Positions 31,065-38,153 of a stretch of 38,153 nucleotides of DNA are shown here, piece by piece; positions within the stretch are counted from its first letter, which is position 1, and each line of letters begins with the position of its first letter. The position numbers were made by a program, and so were the translations under genes. The notes under the pieces were generated by a model. The model saw only the letters and a list, made by a program, of their open reading frames with translations, had not been told where the DNA came from and made no database searches. Source of the DNA: an uncultured beta proteobacterium (GTDB lineage: Bacteria > Pseudomonadota > Gammaproteobacteria > Burkholderiales > Burkholderiaceae_B); assembly GCA_903932425.1 (NCBI GenBank), contig CAIZGG010000083.1:1-38153 (forward strand). The letters run 5' to 3'.

Positions 31065-32819
31065 ATGCTAACAGCCAGACGAATTTTATTTGGATCGCTT
31101 GCCCTCTTGAGCTTTGTGGCGATGCTTGGCCTGATGGATGCAGCGCTAAACCCTGCGGTAAGCGCTTGGGGTCGCTATTGCCTGCTTTTTTTGTTTGCTG
31201 TGACCTTGCCTTGGACGGTCGTTGGCTTCTGGAACTCGAGCATCGGATTTTTAATTAGTCTGCTGACGCGCGATCCCTTAGTCACAGTTCTACCGATTAG
31301 TGCGCGTGCGAACATAACCGACCCCATCACGTCGTCCACCGCAGTGGTACTGTGCATCCGCAACGAAACCCCCACCCGCCTTGAACGCAATCTTGAGGCG
31401 ATGATGAAAAGTTTGGCTGCCACGGGTTTTGGCCAACAACTGCATATTTACGTACTAAGTGACACCAATGATGACGTGATCGCAGCGCAAGAGCAAGAAT
31501 GCTTCGCAGCGATGACGGCACGCTGGACAACGCGCCTGGCGCTCACCTACCGGCGCCGCACGGACAACCAAGGCTATAAAGCCGGCAACATCGCAGACTT
31601 TTGCGCACGCTGGGGACATCTTCACGATTTCGTTGTCACCCTAGATGCCGATAGCTTCATGACGGGTCGCGCCATTTTGCGTTTAGTTCGCATCATGCAA
31701 GCGAACCCAACACTTGGAATTTTGCAAGGTCTAGTGGTAGGCTTGCCCTCGACTAGTGGCTTTACTCGTTTATTTCAATTTGGCATGCGTTTGGGCATGC
31801 GCCCCTACACGATGGGCTCAGCCTGGTGGCAGGCGGACTGTGGGCCTTACTGGGGACACAACGCCGCAATCCGTATCAAGCCATTTATTGAACATTGCGA
31901 TCTGCCTCGCTTGCCCGACCACAAGGGTGCGCCCAGACACATCCTGAGCCACGACCAAGTAGAAGCTGTGCTGATGCGACGTGCGGGCTTTGAGGTACGC
32001 GTGATCCCGCAAGAGGATGAGAGTTGGGAAGAAAATCCACCGACGCTCATCGAATACATTCGCCGTGACCTGCGCTGGTGCGAGGGCAATCTGCAATACC
32101 TTCACTTATTGACCATGCCCGGGCTCAAGTTTTTAAGTCGCTACCAATTGTGTATTGCCATATTAATGTTCTTAAGCTCGCCTGCATGGATCGCCTTAAT
32201 ACTGCTGGCAATCTTGCTATTGTGCCTGGCGCCTACCGCTGCCGCGTTCATGCACCACGATCTAGGCGTTGCACTCCTCACCCTCACTTTGCTCATGTGG
32301 TACCTGCCGAAAATCGCCGGGGCACTCGAGGTCATGCTGCGCGCCGACGAGCGTAAACGCTTTGGTGGTGGCTTGCGCTTTGCTTCAAGTTTTACGTTTG
32401 AGATGATTTTTTCGCTGTTGATGACGCCCATCACCTGGTTAAATCACACTATTTTTATCACGGGTCTGTTGTTCGGAAAAAAATCAGGTTGGACCGGCCA
32501 AGCACGTGACGATCATTCAGTACCGGTGTCAATTGCCTTACGTCAATTCTGGCCCCACACCCTGTTAGGCCTTTTTTTAACGGGCGCAGTATGGTTTACC
32601 CATCCAGCTAACTTGCCCTATGCAATGATCATGCTAAGCGGGCTCCTCTTATCGATCCCGCTCACCGTAATGACTTCAATGCCAAGCTTTGGGCGTTTAT
32701 TGATTAGATGGCAATTAGTCAGCCTGCCTGAAGAAATTGCACCACCGACTGCCTTGGCACCTCTAGATCTTGAGGTTTTAAAACACGCGCGCCAGCCTGA
32801 CAAAACCAAGCAAATATGA
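31065..32819 (+). CDS. OpgH/MdoH-like membrane glucosyltransferase (GT2)
   Basis: A processive-type GT2 glucosyltransferase of about 584 residues. Known OpgH makes the linear glucan backbone of periplasmic glucans from UDP-glucose. Two N-terminal helices, then the catalytic domain with D133 (LSDTND), D194-A-D196 (TLDADS), [14 protein letters not shown] (catalytic D297) and R334-D-L-R337-W338-C-E-G-N-L-Q, the Q/RxxRW-type motif. About six C-terminal helices follow. It is shorter than E. coli OpgH (about 850 residues), lacking the long N-terminal extension. The frame opens at 30918 but the promoter at 30958-30986 rules that out; ATG 31065 or TTG 31026 (with GTGAG nine bases upstream) are candidates. 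No opgG is present. It overlaps the NdvA-like exporter gene by 4 bases. Confidence 0.88.
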   Translation: MLTARRILFGSLALLSFVAMLGLMDAALNPAVSAWGRYCLLFLFAVTLPWTVVGFWNSSIGFLISLLTRDPLVTVLPISARANITDPITSSTAVVLCIRNETPTRLERNLEAMMKSLAATGFGQQLHIYVLSDTNDDVIAAQEQECFAAMTARWTTRLALTYRRRTDNQGYKAGNIADFCARWGHLHDFVVTLDADSFMTGRAILRLVRIMQANPTLGILQGLVVGLPSTSGFTRLFQFGMRLGMRPYTMGSAWWQADCGPYWGHNAAIRIKPFIEHCDLPRLPDHKGAPRHILSHDQVEAVLMRRAGFEVRVIPQEDESWEENPPTLIEYIRRDLRWCEGNLQYLHLLTMPGLKFLSRYQLCIAILMFLSSPAWIALILLAILLLCLAPTAAAFMHHDLGVALLTLTLLMWYLPKIAGALEVMLRADERKRFGGGLRFASSFTFEMIFSLLMTPITWLNHTIFITGLLFGKKSGWTGQARDDHSVPVSIALRQFWPHTLLGLFLTGAVWFTHPANLPYAMIMLSGLLLSIPLTVMTSMPSFGRLLIRWQLVSLPEEIAPPTALAPLDLEVLKHARQPDKTKQI

Positions 32820-34615
32820 CTCAAATAAGTCAGTCGCCTAGCGTCGGCCAGTTCATTGCGCTCTATGCTCGCGTTTTAAAAATGCTAGGGTCAGATCGTA
32901 AACTCGGTTGGGCGTTAGCTGGGGCAAACGTTGTGCTTGCAATGGCGATGTTTGGAGAACCCATTTTATTCGGCCTGGTCATCGACACCCTCTCTCGGGC
33001 ATCGCTTGACGATCCAGTCAGCATCTGGCCCTCACTAGCGCCCTTGCTGTTGACGTGGGTTGGCTTTGGGTTATTCACGATTTCGTGCGTAGCCGTTATC
33101 GCACTGCTTGCAGATCGATTGTCGCACCGACGCAGACATCTGGTGTTACGTGACTATTTCGAACATGTTCTTCAGTTGCCACTCGCGCAACAGGCCGATA
33201 CGCACTCGGGCCGACTGATGAAGACGATGCTGCAAGGAACAGATGCCTTATGGTGGCTGTGGCTAAGCTTTTTTAGGGATCATCTCGCTGCAGCAACTTC
33301 ACTCATCGTTTTAGTACCGGTCGCTCTGTATATCAACTGGCGACTCGCTTTGGTATTAATCATTCTTTGTCTTGTGTTTGTTGGGCTCACACACTTTATT
33401 TTGCGCAAAACACAAACACTTCAACAGCAAGTTGAGGGGCATCACTCTGACCTCGCAGAGCAGGCGTCCGACACACTTGGCAATATCGCCCTAGTACAAA
33501 GCTTTGCCCGTATCGAACACGAAGTCAGCGCACTCAAAAATATCAGTCAGCGAGTGTTGGGTGCGCAGATGCCTGTGCTGTCTTGGTGGGCGCTGGTAAA
33601 CGTGCTGACACGGTCATCGACCACTTTAAGTATTTTGTGCATCGTCGCGCTAGGGGCCTGGCTCTTTACAAAGGGTCAGACTAGCGTTGGCGCGATCGTG
33701 ACCTTCATCTCTTTTTCAGGGATGGTGATTATGCGCCTCGAGCAGATTGTCGGATTTGTGCATCGTCTGGCGATGGATGCGCCTCGCCTTCAAGAATTTT
33801 TTCATGTTCTGGACACCGAGCCATCGATTCATGACTCACCTGATGCTGTCGATTTGGGCCGCGCCCACGGCGCGATTGCCTTTGAAAACGTGACCTTTGC
33901 ATACGATAAAAAAAATCCAGCTGTGAAAGGACTGAGCTTCACGCTCAAACCGGGCACAACGATCGCCTTGGTTGGCGCCTCGGGCGCCGGCAAATCAACC
34001 GCCCTGAGCCTGTTGTATCGTGCCTTTGATCCGCAAACTGGTCGCATCACAGTTGACGGCCACGACATTCGTGACTGGCAACTCGCTGCGCTAAGACGAA
34101 ATATTGGCGTGGTGTTTCAAGAAGCGCTGCTATTCAATCGTTCAATCGCCGAAAACCTCAAAGTTGGCTCACCTGAAGCGACCGAGGCGCAGTTGCGCCA
34201 AGCTTGTGCAAGTGCCCAAGCGCTCGACTTTATCGAACAACATCCCCAAGGTTTCGAGACCAAAATAGGCGAGCGCGGTCGCGCGCTTTCGGGCGGTGAA
34301 CGCCAACGCTTGTCCATCGCACGTGTGCTGCTAAAAAATCCGCCAATCTTAATTTTGGACGAAGCCACCAGCGCGCTAGACAGCGCCACAGAAACAAAGC
34401 TCTTACAAGCGCTAGACGCCGTCACGAAAGACCGCAGCACGCTTGTCATTGCTCATCGACTGGCGACGATTCGTAAAGCAGATAAAATTTTGGTCATGGA
34501 TCACGGCACGATCGTTGAAGCCGGTTCTTTTAACGAACTGTACGAGCAAGGTGGTCGCTTCACTCAATTAGTCAAAGAACAATTTACAGATGCTTCGGGG
34601 CACTTTATTTCATGA
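32816..34615 (+). CDS. NdvA-like ABC exporter (fused permease-ATPase)
   Basis: A 599-residue half-transporter. The transmembrane domain (about 20-320, six helices) shares the NdvA pattern: [17 protein letters not shown] (44-60), [34 protein letters not shown] and [13 protein letters not shown]. The ATPase domain has Walker [10 protein letters not shown] (387-395), Q435, signature LSGGERQ (491-497), Walker [13 protein letters not shown] (511-522) and AHRL. NdvA/ChvA export cyclic beta-1,2-glucan in rhizobia and Agrobacterium; the general fold is type I exporter, which also includes lipid and drug exporters. Coupling by an ATGA overlap to an OpgH-like glucosyltransferase supports a glycan or glycosylated cargo. 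It functions as a dimer, with no second subunit gene needed. Confidence 0.88.
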   Translation: MTQISQSPSVGQFIALYARVLKMLGSDRKLGWALAGANVVLAMAMFGEPILFGLVIDTLSRASLDDPVSIWPSLAPLLLTWVGFGLFTISCVAVIALLADRLSHRRRHLVLRDYFEHVLQLPLAQQADTHSGRLMKTMLQGTDALWWLWLSFFRDHLAAATSLIVLVPVALYINWRLALVLIILCLVFVGLTHFILRKTQTLQQQVEGHHSDLAEQASDTLGNIALVQSFARIEHEVSALKNISQRVLGAQMPVLSWWALVNVLTRSSTTLSILCIVALGAWLFTKGQTSVGAIVTFISFSGMVIMRLEQIVGFVHRLAMDAPRLQEFFHVLDTEPSIHDSPDAVDLGRAHGAIAFENVTFAYDKKNPAVKGLSFTLKPGTTIALVGASGAGKSTALSLLYRAFDPQTGRITVDGHDIRDWQLAALRRNIGVVFQEALLFNRSIAENLKVGSPEATEAQLRQACASAQALDFIEQHPQGFETKIGERGRALSGGERQRLSIARVLLKNPPILILDEATSALDSATETKLLQALDAVTKDRSTLVIAHRLATIRKADKILVMDHGTIVEAGSFNELYEQGGRFTQLVKEQFTDASGHFIS

Positions 34616-34698
34616 ATATTCAACCCGCGTCGTTTGCGGCGGCCCTAAACACTGAGGTCCTTGCACCTGGCTGCGAGTCTTTACAGAGACAACAATGA
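34612..34698 (+). CDS. 28-codon ORF bridging exporter and methyltransferase by ATGA overlaps
   Basis: ATG 34612 overlaps the exporter stop (ATGA, 34612-34615) and its TGA at 34696-34698 overlaps the methyltransferase ATG (ATGA, 34695-34698). It encodes 28 residues (begins [16 protein letters not shown], ends SLQRQQ, with one Cys). A GGGG stretch lies about 11-14 bases before its ATG, while the methyltransferase ATG has only a weak site (AGAGAC), so translating this ORF would deliver ribosomes to it. It may be a coupling device or a true microprotein. No homologue is claimed. Confidence 0.4.
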   Translation: MNIQPASFAAALNTEVLAPGCESLQRQQ

Positions 34699-35543
34699 CT
34701 GGTTTTTCAGCCCAATGGCTTGCCTTGCGCGAACCTGCCGATCACCGTGCGCGCGATCGCGCCTTGCAGGACAGAATTTGCGAGCAACTAGCGACGGTGG
34801 CACGCACTGAACAGCGTGCCGTACGCTTAATCGATCTGGGTTGTGGGTCGGGCTCAAATCTGCGCGCGTTGGCAACAGCACTTCCGGCGCAGCAACACTG
34901 GACATTGGTCGACTACGACCCCTTACTACTAACTGCTGCACGCACCGCACTCGTTAGCTGGGCCGATCAAGTTGTCAGTGATAGCCCGCTGCTGACTCTT
35001 CGCAAAAACGATAAAACTATTGCCATTGAGTTTGCTCAAGTGGATCTTGCGCGCGATATCGAACGCGTGCTGACTTGGCCCGCCGATGCCATCACCGCAG
35101 CTGCGTTTTTTGATTTGGTGGCTGAATCTTGGTTGGTACGCTTTTGCAAGGCGTTGCGCACAACGCTTTATACGGTCCTGACCTACGACGGCTTCGAACA
35201 ATGGCTACCAACCCATGCTGCAGACGCAGCCATGTTGAATGCGTTTCATGCTCATCAGAAAACCGACAAAGGCTTTGGTATTGCAGCAGGGCCCGAAGCT
35301 GCAACAATTATGCAACGCGAGTTATCGGCGTGTGGCTTTCAAGTCGATTTGGCCCCGAGCCCTTGGCAAATCGACCAGACCGAAGCACCATTGATTCAGG
35401 CCTTGGCAACTGGTAGCGCCGCGGCGGTGCGTGAAACTGGCTTGCTGACTGCTCAAGAAGTTGAGCAATGGCTGCCCGCTCGGATCACTGCACACCATTG
35501 CACGGTTGGGCACTGGGATATCCTGGCGATTCCAAAACGCTAA
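34695..35543 (+). CDS. SAM-dependent methyltransferase
   Basis: A 282-residue class I methyltransferase. Motif I is LIDLGCGSGSNLRAL (45-59), acidic end of strand 2 is LVDYDPLLL (D-x-D binding the ribose), and a later AAFFDLVAESWL takes the motif IV place. The C-terminal part (Q-T-E-A-P, GLLTAQEVEQWL) is cluster-type specific and unknown. As last gene of the OpgH-NdvA unit it probably methylates the small molecule or sugar of the pathway, an inference from position. It meets the FAH-family gene tail to tail with 24 bases between. Confidence 0.85.
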   Translation: MTGFSAQWLALREPADHRARDRALQDRICEQLATVARTEQRAVRLIDLGCGSGSNLRALATALPAQQHWTLVDYDPLLLTAARTALVSWADQVVSDSPLLTLRKNDKTIAIEFAQVDLARDIERVLTWPADAITAAAFFDLVAESWLVRFCKALRTTLYTVLTYDGFEQWLPTHAADAAMLNAFHAHQKTDKGFGIAAGPEAATIMQRELSACGFQVDLAPSPWQIDQTEAPLIQALATGSAAAVRETGLLTAQEVEQWLPARITAHHCTVGHWDILAIPKR

Positions 35544-35567
35544 GGCTTTCGCACCCCGTTCGGTTAT

Positions 35568-36413
35568 TCACCCCACGCTATTTTTCAATGTGCCGACTCG
35601 CTCGATGATGACTTCGACCGTGTCGCCTGACTTTAAGAATCGGGGTGGCTTACGACTAAAACCAACACCTTCTGGTGTGCCGGTTGCAATGACGTCACCT
35701 GCTCGCAGTTCAGTCACGCTTGACATGTACTCAATCAGCTTCGCCACTGAAAAAATCATCGTTGAAAACGATGCATGCTGCATGGTCTCGCCAGATACCA
35801 CGGTTGTCAGTGACAACTTTTCAAGAGGGCCAACTTCGTCTGGGGTCACCAAGGCGGGGCCAATTGAGCTAGAGCGATAAAAGTTTTTGCCTTGATCAAG
35901 CGTACGCTGAAACTGAAAGTCACGCACCGAACCATCCATAAAGCAGGTATAGCCAGCAACATATCGCAAGGCATCGGCCGCCGCGACATTACGTGCGGTT
36001 TGATTCAGCACGACAGCCAACTCACCTTCAAAGTCGAATTCAGGTGACAAGGTGGGCTTTTCAAATACCTCTCCATGCGCCACGATCGCGGCAGGGATCT
36101 TGACGAACGTGCGAGGAAATTCTGGAAGCTTGTGACCAGCTTCTGCCGCGTGTGCCGCATAATTTAAGCCAATACAGTGCATCGTCACAGGTTCAACAAA
36201 CAGAGGTAAATACTGCAAACTCGCTTCATGACGATCAGCGCGTGTGGCCGCAGCCGCCACTGCACGCGCGGCATCAAAGCCATTGTTTTGAACGAGTTGC
36301 AATAAGCTTGAGTAATCGTGTCCAATTTTTGTAGAAAGGTCGATCACATCACCATTGGGTTGAATCACGCCATAGTGTGACTGGCCATCGACGAGATAAC
36401 TAGCGAGCTTCAT
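35568..36413 (-). CDS. Fumarylacetoacetate-hydrolase-family protein
   Basis: A 281-residue FAH-superfamily enzyme. Metal ligands are in E-x-E (FDFEGELAVVL, about 127-137) and D (CFMDGSVRDFQ, about 157-167). GKNFYRSSSIGPAL carries the catalytic-domain Lys, and VIATGTPEGVGFSRKPP (about 241-257) the closing loop. The N-terminus (MKLASYLVDGQSHYGVIQPNGDVIDL) is the small family domain. Known members hydrolyse C-C bonds (FAA, acylpyruvate) or decarboxylate or hydrate 2-keto-acids. It belongs to a minus-strand unit with a GntR regulator and a class III CoA-transferase, so it may act on a keto-acid intermediate of the same route. Substrate unknown. Confidence 0.9.
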   Translation of the reverse strand: MKLASYLVDGQSHYGVIQPNGDVIDLSTKIGHDYSSLLQLVQNNGFDAARAVAAAATRADRHEASLQYLPLFVEPVTMHCIGLNYAAHAAEAGHKLPEFPRTFVKIPAAIVAHGEVFEKPTLSPEFDFEGELAVVLNQTARNVAAADALRYVAGYTCFMDGSVRDFQFQRTLDQGKNFYRSSSIGPALVTPDEVGPLEKLSLTTVVSGETMQHASFSTMIFSVAKLIEYMSSVTELRAGDVIATGTPEGVGFSRKPPRFLKSGDTVEVIIERVGTLKNSVG

Positions 36414-36497
36414 GAAAGAGTTCTCCGAACTTTGAGGGAAACTATAAAGGGTTGCGCAAAAGCTTAGCTCAAATAGGCCTGCTTTGGTTGCCTTTGC

Positions 36498-37268
36498 CTA
36501 CGCGGCCTTTTCGGCCGGTTGCCATTCTCGACGAAACGCCTCACGATAGCTGAAGCGGTCGGCAGGGTGCACGCTGACTGCCAACTCGACTAAATCGTCG
36601 CGCTCATCCATATAGCGTCTGGCAACCCATAGCCCGGCACTGCGCGCCGGTGCATCAAGTCGTTTAGCAAGTGTTGTCGGTAACAACATCGCCCTAAGCT
36701 CTTGATGCACTGCTTTAATTCGACAGTCAAACTGCTTTTCGATCAGTTGATATAACGGCTGTGTCATCCGGCCTTTCACCTGAGCAAGCGAACGAAAGCG
36801 AGGCGCAACATACACATCAGTTAGGCAGATAGGCAAAGCCTGGCCCTCGATATAGCGTAACCCTTGTATATGCAACCAAGTCTCACCCTCTGTCGCGCCC
36901 AACAGCGCGGCCTGTTCGGCGTCGATGCCACAGACAGTCGTTTTGCTAATCAGCAGCGTTGTCTCGGTCGCGTATTGCCGCAAATCAGTGATTGCCGACA
37001 TTGTCTGTGTATATTGCCCAGATGGGGCTTGTGCCACCACGCGGCTACCCACACCGGGTTGACGCACGACGAGGCCTTGCTGAACGAGTTGTTTGACCGC
37101 TTCTCGGACCGTGAAGCGCGAGACCCCGAATTGCGCGCACAATTCAAACTCAGTGGGCAACAAGTCACCGACAACGTACCGCTTCGAGCGGATTTCATTG
37201 AGCAGTGTTTTAGCCAACTGAGCGTAGCGTGGCCCTGAGGTAAACCCCTCAAACTGATATTGACTCAT
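36498..37268 (-). CDS. GntR-family (HutC/UTRA type) transcriptional regulator
   Basis: A 256-residue regulator. Winged helix at about 12-80 (YAQLAKTLLNEIRSKRYVVGDLLPTEFELCAQFGVSRFTVREAVKQLVQQGLVVRQPGVGSRV). The UTRA ligand domain follows (about 110-245), with LHIQGLRYIEGQALPICLTDVYV and PLYQLIEKQFDCRIKAVHQEL. UTRA domains bind small organic effectors; binding usually releases DNA. Its start overlaps the CoA-transferase stop by 4 bases (ATGA), so it is made with the enzymes it most likely controls. No clear palindromic operator was found in the short 36414-36497 gap. Confidence 0.92.
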   Translation of the reverse strand: MSQYQFEGFTSGPRYAQLAKTLLNEIRSKRYVVGDLLPTEFELCAQFGVSRFTVREAVKQLVQQGLVVRQPGVGSRVVAQAPSGQYTQTMSAITDLRQYATETTLLISKTTVCGIDAEQAALLGATEGETWLHIQGLRYIEGQALPICLTDVYVAPRFRSLAQVKGRMTQPLYQLIEKQFDCRIKAVHQELRAMLLPTTLAKRLDAPARSAGLWVARRYMDERDDLVELAVSVHPADRFSYREAFRREWQPAEKAA

Positions 37269-38153
37269 ATCACCGCGTGTTCGCGCAAAAAGGCAATTTG
37301 CTTTTCAGAGAAACCTGCTTGGGTCAATAAAGCATCGGTATCTGCCCCCATCGCTGGTGCCGCCCGCAAGGGTGCCGGATCGCCACTACAACGCAGCGGG
37401 GTGGCGACACCCAATATTTCTTTGCCTTCGGGCGTACGCGTGGTCACAACACCCTGTCGCGAGTGCACAAACGGATTATCCAAAGCTTGCGCAACGTCGT
37501 ACACGGGCGATGCCGGTACTTTGCCTGCAAATTTTTTCATCCAGTTAGCTGTGGTGTCAGTGCGCGTAACACTATCAATATCCGAATTGAACTGCTCGCG
37601 ATTCTCAAGTCGATTTTTATACGAGCTGTATTCGACACGGGTTGCCCACTCGGGCTTGCCCAACGCGGTCGCCAGAATTGGCCAAAACTTTTCTTTATTA
37701 CACATAATAAAGATCCAACCGTCTTTGGTTGGGTAAAGCTGACTAGGCACCAGCGAAGGATGCCCAGAGCGAGGTGCTCTGCCTGTCATGTGCGACCCAT
37801 TCAAATACCACGTCGCCAGATACGCAAGGTTATGCATGGCAACATCGAACAAACTGCAATCGACATCACGCCCTATACCCGTTTGCCTGGCACCTAAGAC
37901 AGCCGACACTAAACCCAGCGCAGCGGTGGTGCCTGTCATGAGATCAATCATAGACAAGCCAAACCGCGACGGTGGCCCGTCTGGTTCGCCGGTTAAAGAC
38001 AAGTAGCCCGCCTCGGCCTGCATCAAGTAATCATAGCCAGGCCAATTAGCGCGCTCACCATCACGACCATAAGCCGATAAATGCACACACACAATATCTT
38101 TGCGGATGTGTTTAAGCGCGTCATAGGTCAGGCCTAACTTAACGGGAAGATCG
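37265..38153 (-). CDS. Class III CoA-transferase (CaiB/BaiF family), cut by the window edge
   Basis: The frame stays open to 38153, so the N-terminus lies outside; about 295 residues are seen. An internal start at 38092 is not the real one, since the upstream codons read VKLGLTYDALKHIRKDIV, the family segment before HLSAYGRDG. Marks: PGYDYLMQAEAGYLSLTGEPDGPP, and MIDLMTGTTAALGLVSAVLG containing the catalytic Asp (codon about 37943-37945), then QTGIGRDVDCSLFDVAMHNLAYLATW. The C-terminal end (ALRAAPAMGADTDALLTQAGFSEKQIAFL) is typical. Such enzymes move CoA between carboxylic acids. It is followed by GntR and the FAH-family gene, suggesting breakdown of an organic acid through a CoA ester. Confidence 0.92.
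   Translation of the reverse strand, partial: DLPVKLGLTYDALKHIRKDIVCVHLSAYGRDGERANWPGYDYLMQAEAGYLSLTGEPDGPPSRFGLSMIDLMTGTTAALGLVSAVLGARQTGIGRDVDCSLFDVAMHNLAYLATWYLNGSHMTGRAPRSGHPSLVPSQLYPTKDGWIFIMCNKEKFWPILATALGKPEWATRVEYSSYKNRLENREQFNSDIDSVTRTDTTANWMKKFAGKVPASPVYDVAQALDNPFVHSRQGVVTTRTPEGKEILGVATPLRCSGDPAPLRAAPAMGADTDALLTQAGFSEKQIAFLREHAVI

Noticed and set aside
26318-35543. Identification of the cluster as a toxoflavin pathway
   Set aside because: GCH II and a RibD-like protein are shared, but no ToxC or ToxD-like gene is seen and the sugar transfer and glucan-export genes do not fit.

Overview
The window looks like a chromosomal segment of a betaproteobacterium, most likely Burkholderiales close to the Alcaligenaceae. 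The grounds are an orphan Bug/TctC-type tricarboxylate-transporter receptor, a Liv-type ABC operon tied to catabolic enzymes, FAH-type and CaiB-type enzymes under a GntR regulator, and the conserved block dnaQ-rnhA-methyltransferase-gloB-mltD. No rRNA, tRNA, insertion sequence, prophage or CRISPR array was seen. No gene-free stretch exceeds about 300 bases; the longest (1384-1615, upstream of the first enolase-superfamily gene) shows no convincing promoter or RNA.

Layout. 1-1383 (minus) holds the N-terminus of a secreted lipase-like hydrolase cut by the window edge, a probably frameshifted small membrane/coiled-coil gene, and a DUF1640-like coiled-coil membrane protein with internal repeats. 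1616-6143 is a catabolic island: two different enolase-superfamily enzymes on either side of a Bug receptor (plus), meeting a Tat-exported amidohydrolase (minus) end to end. 6212-11349 is core metabolism: dnaQ, rnhA, a YafS-like methyltransferase, gloB, mltD and fabI, closed by a bidirectional terminator. 11434-19691 (minus) is one long catabolic/transport unit: a beta-hydroxyacid dehydrogenase, a small SCP2-like protein, an alpha/beta hydrolase, a Liv-type binding protein, an MmgE/PrpD enzyme and LivHMGF. 19812-23466 (minus) carries a split chromate-type transporter, then a CYTH-like protein coupled to a SulP/STAS anion transporter. 23621-26305 has an amidase converging on a BenE-type transporter.

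26318-35543 is the most unusual part. It combines GTP cyclohydrolase II with a degenerate RibB-like N-terminus, a stand-alone RibD reductase domain with no deaminase, a 6-pyruvoyltetrahydropterin-synthase/QueD homologue that has lost its catalytic Cys, one zinc His and the Asp-His pair, a medium-chain dehydrogenase without zinc motifs, a GT4 glycosyltransferase, an OpgH-like glucosyltransferase, an NdvA-like ABC exporter and a SAM methyltransferase. The middle is driven by a compact divergent promoter (30932-30986) whose two -35 boxes share a GTTAAC palindrome. A 28-codon ORF sits between exporter and methyltransferase with ATGA overlaps on both sides. I infer a dedicated pathway that takes GTP to a pyrimidine/pterin-like product, tailors it, and makes or exports a glycan or glycosylated molecule. 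The product is unknown.

35568-38153 (minus) is a catabolic unit: a class III CoA-transferase (cut by the edge), a HutC-type GntR regulator overlapping it by 4 nt, and an FAH-family hydrolase.
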